The notes below the pieces were generated by a model that saw nothing but the letters and a program-made list of their open reading frames with translations, was not told the origin of the DNA and made no database searches. Below are positions 32,777 to 37,195 of a stretch of DNA of 37,195 bases, one piece after another. The DNA lies in contig CASEZU010000026.1 of assembly GCA_949292445.1 (NCBI GenBank), forward strand, positions 1-37,195. Direction: 5' to 3'. The position numbers and the translations under genes are program-made. Numbering within the stretch: position 1 is the stretch's first letter; each line of letters begins with the position of its first letter. This DNA comes from an uncultured Spirochaetales bacterium (lineage in GTDB: Bacteria; Spirochaetota; Spirochaetia; Sphaerochaetales; Sphaerochaetaceae).

Positions 32777-33679
32777 ATGGGGAAGAAGAATCAGCTGTTC
32801 GGCAGGGTCAGCGACTATATCTACCTTGCCATCGGACCTGTGATAGCGGCCACCGCAGCCGCGATGTTCTATACGCCTGCCAGGATCACGGGAGGCGGCG
32901 CCACCGGTATAGGAACGATTTTCTACTATCTTTTCGGATTTGATCAGGGTATTGTCATGATGTGCGTGAACATCCCTCTGATCCTTCTGGGCATGAAGGT
33001 GTTCGGCTGGCGTTATGGGATAAAGACGCTCATCGGATCAACGCTGCTTTCAATTTGGACGACAGTGATCGGACGCATGACAGAGTATTCTGGTGTCCTG
33101 GATACAGGTGATGACATCAATATACTGCTCTCTGCGATATACGGCGGGGTGCTGATGGGAGTGGGTATCGGACTGACGATGAAGAGCGGGTGCAACACCG
33201 GTGGCACAGATATTGTCGCTCAGGTCATATCCCATTATTTCCCGGTTTCGGTCGGAACCGTGGAATTCATCTTCAATGCTGTCGTCGTCTCCTGCGGCGG
33301 AATTTTCCTCGGCCTGCAGCCGATGCTCTTCGCGATCATCGCGATGTATCTCTCTTCACAGCTCGTGAACTTCGTCGTGATGAGTTTCGGCACCAAGCTG
33401 GCGAAATCCGTCTACATATTCTCTGCTGAGCATACCCCTGAGATATCAAGAAGGGTCATCTCAGAGCTGCATCACGGAGGTACGACTTTCCATGGTACCG
33501 GTATCTATACCTCCAAGACGCGCACGATGCTTCTTGTCATCGTTCCCAACAATCAGATGAATGCCATGATGAAGATCGTACATGATGAGGACCCCAAGGC
33601 ATTTGTCTTCGTGACGGAAGCCTACGAGGTCCTCGGAAGGGGGTTCGTGCCCCTGAAGAAGGTTGCGGAAAAGGAGTGA
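32777..33679 (+). CDS. YitT-family membrane protein
   Basis: A 300-aa protein with about five transmembrane helices in the first two thirds (DUF161 repeats: GPVIAATAAAMFYTPARITGGGATG, and GVLMGVGIGLTMKSGCNTGGTDIVA as the second copy) and a soluble C-terminal DUF2179 domain (about 215-295, SRRVISELHHGGTTFHGTGIY). The family is widespread and of unclear function; transport has been suggested. ATG 32777 has no Shine-Dalgarno sequence, and TATAAA lies four bases upstream of it, so initiation may be unusual or depend on read-through from uxuB. Its TGA stop abuts the trpB stop in TGATCA. Confidence 0.9.
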   Translation: MGKKNQLFGRVSDYIYLAIGPVIAATAAAMFYTPARITGGGATGIGTIFYYLFGFDQGIVMMCVNIPLILLGMKVFGWRYGIKTLIGSTLLSIWTTVIGRMTEYSGVLDTGDDINILLSAIYGGVLMGVGIGLTMKSGCNTGGTDIVAQVISHYFPVSVGTVEFIFNAVVVSCGGIFLGLQPMLFAIIAMYLSSQLVNFVVMSFGTKLAKSVYIFSAEHTPEISRRVISELHHGGTTFHGTGIYTSKTRTMLLVIVPNNQMNAMMKIVHDEDPKAFVFVTEAYEVLGRGFVPLKKVAEKE

Positions 33680-34969
33680 TCAGTTCCTTTCCCCTCCTAT
33701 GTGCTTCAGGAATTCGTCGTAGCCGTCCTTGAGGTTCTCCTCCGGCTCATACTCTTCCAGCGGGTAGTGTTCCATGACGAAATCTATGTCCTTGTCGCCT
33801 CTTCCCGAGAGGTTGACGAGGATTTTACCGTCCTTGCCCATTTCCTTTGCCAGTTTGACCGCATAGGCAACTGCATGCGATGACTCAAGCGCCGGAATGA
33901 TTCCCTCCATGCGGGAGAGCGCATAGAAAGCCTCCACTGCCTCCCTGTCGGTTGCAGTCCTGTAGTTCACCCTGCCGATGGAGTGGAGATAGCTGTGCTG
34001 GGGGCCGACTCCGGGGTAATCGAGGCCGGAGGCGATGGAGTAGACCGGCAGCGGCTCACCCTTCGCATCCTGAAGCACGAGCGACTTGAAGCCGTGGAGG
34101 ATTCCCACGGTTCCTTTCTGGATCGTGGCGGCGTGCTTTCCTGTCTCAAGACCCTTTCCTGCTGGTTCCACACCGTAGAGCGCTACGCCCTTGTCATCGA
34201 GGAATGCAGAGAATATTCCCATTGCGTTGGAACCGCCTCCCACACAGGCGACGATCGCATCGGGAAGCGAGCCTGCATAGCTCAGCATCTGCTCCCTTGC
34301 CTCCATTCCGATTACTGACTGGAAATCCCTGACCATCATCGGGAATGGATGGGGACCGACTACCGATCCGATGCAGTATATCTGTGTCACCGGATCCTTG
34401 AGATAGGCTTCAAACGCTGCATCGACCGCGTCCTTCAGTGTCTTTGTTCCCTGCGTGACGGAGACGACTTTAGCTCCGAGGACCTTCATCCTCGATACAT
34501 TCGGGGCCTCTTTCTTCACATCTATCTCGCCCATGTAGATGTCGCACTCGAGCCCGAGGAGCGCTGCTGCAGTTGCCAGGGCAACTCCATGCTGTCCGGC
34601 TCCGGTCTCGGCTATGACCTTCTTTTTTCCCATGTGCTTTGCCAGAAGCACCTCTCCGAGGCAGTGGTTGATCTTGTGTGCACCTGTATGATTCAGGTCC
34701 TCCCTCTTGAGGTATATCTCAGCACCTCCTGCCGCCTTTGAGAGCCTCTTGGCATGGTAGACGGGGCTGGGACGTCCTGTGAAATGCTCATTGAGCTCCT
34801 TCAGCTCCTTTATGAAGAGAGGATCTTTCGATATCTCCTCATAAGCAGCCTCGACTTCCTTCATGACCTTCGCAAGTTCTTCAGGAAGGTATGCCCCTCC
34901 GAATTCTCCGAAGTATCCGTTCTGATCAGGAAGGTTCTCTGTATTGATTCCTTTTGTGACAAGATTCAT
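33680..34969 (-). CDS. trpB: Tryptophan synthase beta chain (no trpA nearby)
   Basis: A 429-aa PLP enzyme that makes tryptophan from indole and serine. [12 protein letters not shown] (21-32) and [14 protein letters not shown] (88-101, PLP Lys99) are those of canonical TrpB1; the catalytic Glu121 lies in [15 protein letters not shown] holds the cofactor phosphate. The protein is some 30 residues longer than typical, with an acidic C-terminal tail. No other trp gene is adjacent, so it may salvage indole or pair with a distant TrpA. AAGGAG is six bases before the ATG. Two tandem palindromes lie in its promoter, implying dedicated regulation. Confidence 0.95.
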   Translation of the reverse strand: MNLVTKGINTENLPDQNGYFGEFGGAYLPEELAKVMKEVEAAYEEISKDPLFIKELKELNEHFTGRPSPVYHAKRLSKAAGGAEIYLKREDLNHTGAHKINHCLGEVLLAKHMGKKKVIAETGAGQHGVALATAAALLGLECDIYMGEIDVKKEAPNVSRMKVLGAKVVSVTQGTKTLKDAVDAAFEAYLKDPVTQIYCIGSVVGPHPFPMMVRDFQSVIGMEAREQMLSYAGSLPDAIVACVGGGSNAMGIFSAFLDDKGVALYGVEPAGKGLETGKHAATIQKGTVGILHGFKSLVLQDAKGEPLPVYSIASGLDYPGVGPQHSYLHSIGRVNYRTATDREAVEAFYALSRMEGIIPALESSHAVAYAVKLAKEMGKDGKILVNLSGRGDKDIDFVMEHYPLEEYEPEENLKDGYDEFLKHIGGERN

Positions 34970-34984
34970 GGTGCTCTCCTTTGT

Positions 34985-35020
34985 GTTTCTTTATGCAGAA
35001 ACGTTACTTTATAAAGAAAC
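34985..35020 (-). promoter_or_regulatory. Two abutting 18-bp palindromic operator candidates of trpB
   Basis: Box 1 GTTTCTTTATGCAGAAAC (34985-35002) and box 2 GTTACTTTATAAAGAAAC (35003-35020) match at 15 of 18 positions, each is close to palindromic, and they touch end to end. They overlap the likely -10 region: TTGACA is at 35030-35025 on the minus strand and TATAAA at 35013-35008. The boxes do not resemble the CTAG-centred E. coli TrpR operator. Confidence 0.6.
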
Positions 35021-35033
35021 AGTTTGTCAAGTG

Positions 35034-35063
35034 TTATCATCGAAGTTTTCGAGTACATATAAT
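35034..35063 (+). promoter_or_regulatory. Promoter of the nitrilase-family gene, apparently leaderless
   Basis: TTATCA (35034-35039), 18 bp, TATAAT (35058-35063), then six bases and ATG 35070, with no ribosome binding site. It is back to back with the trpB promoter. Confidence 0.6.
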
Positions 35064-35069
35064 GGAACT

Positions 35070-35957
35070 ATGGGAAAAGCGGAAAAGCTGAGGATCGCGC
35101 TGCTGCAGATCGCACCGGCAGGATCACTGGAAGGAAATCTGGAAAAAGGCATAAAAGCCTGTGAGGAAGCGAGGGAGAAGGGTGCGGATATAGCGCTTTT
35201 CCCGGAGATGTGGAGCTGCGGCTATTCCATCTGCGGGGATCCGGAGGTATGGAAAGGGGAGGCGGTAGGGGAAGAGAGCGCTTTCACGGCAGCGTTCGCC
35301 TCCATCGCCTCCCGTCTGGATATGGCTGTCGGCCTGACGATCCTTGAAGAGCATGAACCATCTCCTCGGAACACATTCCTTCTTTTTGACAGGCATGGTG
35401 AATGCGTACTCGCTTACGCCAAGGTACATACCTGTGATTTCTCCTGTGAGAGGGCCCTGTCTCCCGGAGACAGCTTTCCGGTATGCACTCTCGATACCCG
35501 CCTGGGGCCTGTGAAAACCGGTGCTATGATATGCTATGACAGGGAATTCCCTGAAAGTGCGAGGCTCCTGATGCTCTCCGGGGCGGAGCTGGTGCTTGTC
35601 CCGAATGCCTGCCCGATGGAGATCAACAGGCTCTCGCAGCTCCGGGCGCGTGCGTTCGAGAACATGATGGCGATAGCAACCTGCAATTATCCGGAAGGTG
35701 TTCCTGACTGCAACGGCCGTTCCAGCATCTTCGACGGCATCGCATGGCTTCCTGATTCAGAAGGCTCACGGGACTGCCTCCTGCTTCTTGCAGACGGGAA
35801 TGAGGGGATTTATACAGCTGATCTGGATATAGCAGCGCTCAGAAAGTACCGTGAGACCGAGGTTTTCGGCGATGCCTACCGCCGGCCCCGGCTTTATGGA
35901 ATGCTTGCGGAGAATTCCCCGTGCCATCCGTTCATCCGTCCGGACAGCCGCAGGTGA
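35070..35957 (+). CDS. Nitrilase-superfamily carbon-nitrogen hydrolase
   Basis: A 295-aa amidohydrolase with the Glu-Lys-Cys triad: Glu46 (LFPEMW), Lys118 (YAKVHTCDF) and Cys155 (MICYDREFPE). The layout fits omega-amidase, N-carbamoyl-amine or related amidases; the substrate cannot be told from sequence. ATG 35070 is chosen because a TATAAT box lies exactly six bases upstream; longer in-frame readings run into trpB control sequence and look unlike the family. The TGA stop abuts that of the convergent alkD-like gene in TGATCA. Confidence 0.9.
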   Translation: MGKAEKLRIALLQIAPAGSLEGNLEKGIKACEEAREKGADIALFPEMWSCGYSICGDPEVWKGEAVGEESAFTAAFASIASRLDMAVGLTILEEHEPSPRNTFLLFDRHGECVLAYAKVHTCDFSCERALSPGDSFPVCTLDTRLGPVKTGAMICYDREFPESARLLMLSGAELVLVPNACPMEINRLSQLRARAFENMMAIATCNYPEGVPDCNGRSSIFDGIAWLPDSEGSRDCLLLLADGNEGIYTADLDIAALRKYRETEVFGDAYRRPRLYGMLAENSPCHPFIRPDSRR

Positions 35958-36569
35958 TCATGTGCGCCTGGAGTCCCTTATCTTCTGCCAGGTGCGTTTC
36001 CTTGTCTCCGGCAGCGTCCGTTCTATCCACGCTTCCGTACTTCTGTCGTCGATGTAGAAGAATGAGAGTGCCCAGGCCACAGCCATGGAGATGTAGTACT
36101 CGCTGCTGTCAGCCGCCGTTATGGCATCGAGCATTTCCCTCCGTTTTTCCGGATAGTATGCCCTGAGTGACATCAGCGTTACGATCCCGAGGCGGCGCGG
36201 CATTGTGCGCTTATCTGCAAGCAAGCCGAGAAAGAATGCGTAGATATCATCCAGCTCTCCTTTCTTCGGTTTTATGGAGGAGGCGAGAGTATCCACCTCA
36301 TCCCATGTCTGCAGCAGCGGGAGATGCTTTTCGATCATCGGTATTTTCTCGCTGAAGGGCAGCTTTCTCGAGGCTATCCAGAAGCTGCGGAGGAGGACGT
36401 CCTCATGCCACTTTATCTCATACGGGAATGAATCAAGTTCCTTCGCGAGCTTCCTGAGCACCGGGATTCTCACTCCTTTATACGGAAGATCCCTGTTCTT
36501 TGTCAGTTTCGAGCTGAAGGCGGCATATCCGGAATCGGTGAAAGGGGCGTACAGCGCCTCAGTATCCAT
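35958..36569 (-). CDS. DNA alkylation repair protein, AlkD-like
   Basis: A 203-aa all-helical HEAT-repeat protein. GVRIPVLRKLAKEL (32-45) is the family signature near the N-terminus, and YYISMAVAWALSFFY near residues 160-174 is the conserved later helix pair. AlkD glycosylases remove N3- and N7-alkylpurines without flipping the base. Shorter than Bacillus AlkD (about 237 aa), as in a frequent anaerobe subgroup. Its ATG overlaps the end of the LUD gene by 11 nt, with GGAG six bases upstream, so the two are probably co-translated. Confidence 0.85.
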   Translation of the reverse strand: MDTEALYAPFTDSGYAAFSSKLTKNRDLPYKGVRIPVLRKLAKELDSFPYEIKWHEDVLLRSFWIASRKLPFSEKIPMIEKHLPLLQTWDEVDTLASSIKPKKGELDDIYAFFLGLLADKRTMPRRLGIVTLMSLRAYYPEKRREMLDAITAADSSEYYISMAVAWALSFFYIDDRSTEAWIERTLPETRKRTWQKIRDSRRT

Positions 36570-37194
36570 ACTCCTCTCCGACGATTATCACAGTGATCCT
36601 CCCTTTCAGCATCTGCCGGGAGAATATCACTGAGTTTGCACAGATCCTGTCATCGGAGCTGCAGCCAAGGGCTGAGATGTGCCTTTCATCAAAACATGGG
36701 GACACACAGTGCCCGAGCTTTGCGCATGGAGTATCCTTTGCGAGCCTGATTGAATTTGCCGGGGCCGCTTCCATCTTGACCCTTACCACAGCTTCGCGGA
36801 GATCTGCCACGATCTTGTTCACGCCGGCGACCACTATGACTTTCTCCGGGCCGAAGAGCATTGCGGAGACTCTGTTGCTTCTGCCGTCCACCTCGTAGAG
36901 CTCACCGTGCATCGTCACTGCATTGGCAGAGGCGAGATAGAACTGCACACCGTATGCCTTCATTCTGTCATCGGTATATTCCGTCTTCGTTTTCAGATAA
37001 TCCATGATACCGGTCTCGGCAAGCGTCTCAGAGCCGCCTGTCGCGGTTGTTGAGCCTTCCGGCACGAGAGAGGCGATGAGGCTCAGAAGCTCATCCCTGC
37101 TGTTCACATATGCTGTGTTGAATCCATTTTCCCCGAGGTTCTTCATCGTTTCCTTGACGATTCCCTGCAAGGCTTTCCTCTTATTTGCATCCAT
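36559..37194 (-). CDS. LUD-domain protein (LutC/YkgG-like); start near the window edge
   Basis: At least 211 aa. The body is a LUD (DUF162) domain: GSTTATGGSETLAETGIMDYL (about 47-67, quoted motif GGSETLAETG), LASANAVTMHGELYEVDG and GPEKVIVVAGVNKIV are typical. In LutABC such domains take part in lactate oxidation, but stand-alone LUD proteins like this are common and uncharacterised. The C-terminal part holds a cysteine cluster (PCAKLGHC and PCFDERHISALGC) that might bind a metal or Fe-S centre; this is an inference. ATG 37194 is one base from the edge, so the true start may be further upstream and is not decided. Confidence 0.8.
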   Translation of the reverse strand: MDANKRKALQGIVKETMKNLGENGFNTAYVNSRDELLSLIASLVPEGSTTATGGSETLAETGIMDYLKTKTEYTDDRMKAYGVQFYLASANAVTMHGELYEVDGRSNRVSAMLFGPEKVIVVAGVNKIVADLREAVVRVKMEAAPANSIRLAKDTPCAKLGHCVSPCFDERHISALGCSSDDRICANSVIFSRQMLKGRITVIIVGEEYGY

Positions 37195-37195
37195 G

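Noticed and set aside
34944..35069. N-terminal extension of the nitrilase gene
   Set aside because: It would run through the trpB start and operators; the conserved domain and TATAAT-6-ATG fix the start at 35070.
1..37195. tRNA, rRNA, CRISPR array, insertion sequence or prophage
   Set aside because: No cloverleaf, spaced repeats, transposase, integrase or phage structural gene could be seen.

Overview
The window is a gene-dense stretch of bacterial chromosome with moderately high GC. It has no rRNA, tRNA, prophage, insertion sequence or CRISPR array that I can see. A TolC/RND/adaptor pump and a protein with a signal peptide point to a diderm cell. AddAB rather than RecBCD, orphan trpB, compact UxuA, EFR1-type ferredoxin and YitT suggest an anaerobic, probably host-associated bacterium. 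My best guess is Spirochaetota (Sphaerochaetales-like), which is an inference from overall flavour and not proven here.

Layout, left to right. 1-2423 (minus): start of an aldo/keto reductase, a membrane-anchored DNA/RNA nuclease and a CPBP membrane protease. 2470-8306 (plus): addB-addA, the double-strand-break helicase-nuclease. 8284-12532 (minus): an operon aroA - threonine aldolase - EFR1 ferredoxin - MalY-type aminotransferase with 3-4 nt junctions. 12571-13608 (minus): a SprT-like/DUF2786 protein. 13674-18366 (plus): rimO-pcrA, then rplM-rpsI behind a 257-nt structured leader. 18495-19472 (plus): a small secreted protein and recX. 19437-22633: adenine deaminase and an AzgA-type purine permease, divergently transcribed. 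22674-28182 (minus): a tolC-adaptor-RND operon. 28499-32735: a NagB-like deaminase divergent from uxuA-gntR-uxuB (hexuronate catabolism). 32777-37194: YitT membrane protein, orphan trpB, a nitrilase-family amidohydrolase, an AlkD-type protein and a LUD-domain protein.

Genes that probably work together: AddAB, PcrA and RecX in recombination and repair; AlkD in base repair; RimO (which modifies ribosomal protein S12) next to L13/S9; AzgA permease plus adenine deaminase for adenine use; UxuA/UxuB under their own GntR regulator.

The most striking features are regulatory. Five genes (aldo/keto reductase, addB, aroA, recX, nitrilase) have a -10 hexamer followed by exactly six bases and then ATG, with no Shine-Dalgarno sequence; rimO has seven bases and GTG. 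These look like leaderless transcripts, side by side with genes that have ordinary ribosome binding sites. The rplM-rpsI leader carries a chain of hairpins, two with GNRA-type loops. trpB has two abutting 18-bp palindromes in its promoter. The divergent ade/permease promoters share a 10-bp direct repeat over both -35 boxes. Four of the five convergent gene pairs overlap or abut with no room for a terminator, two of them on the same TGATCA hexamer.
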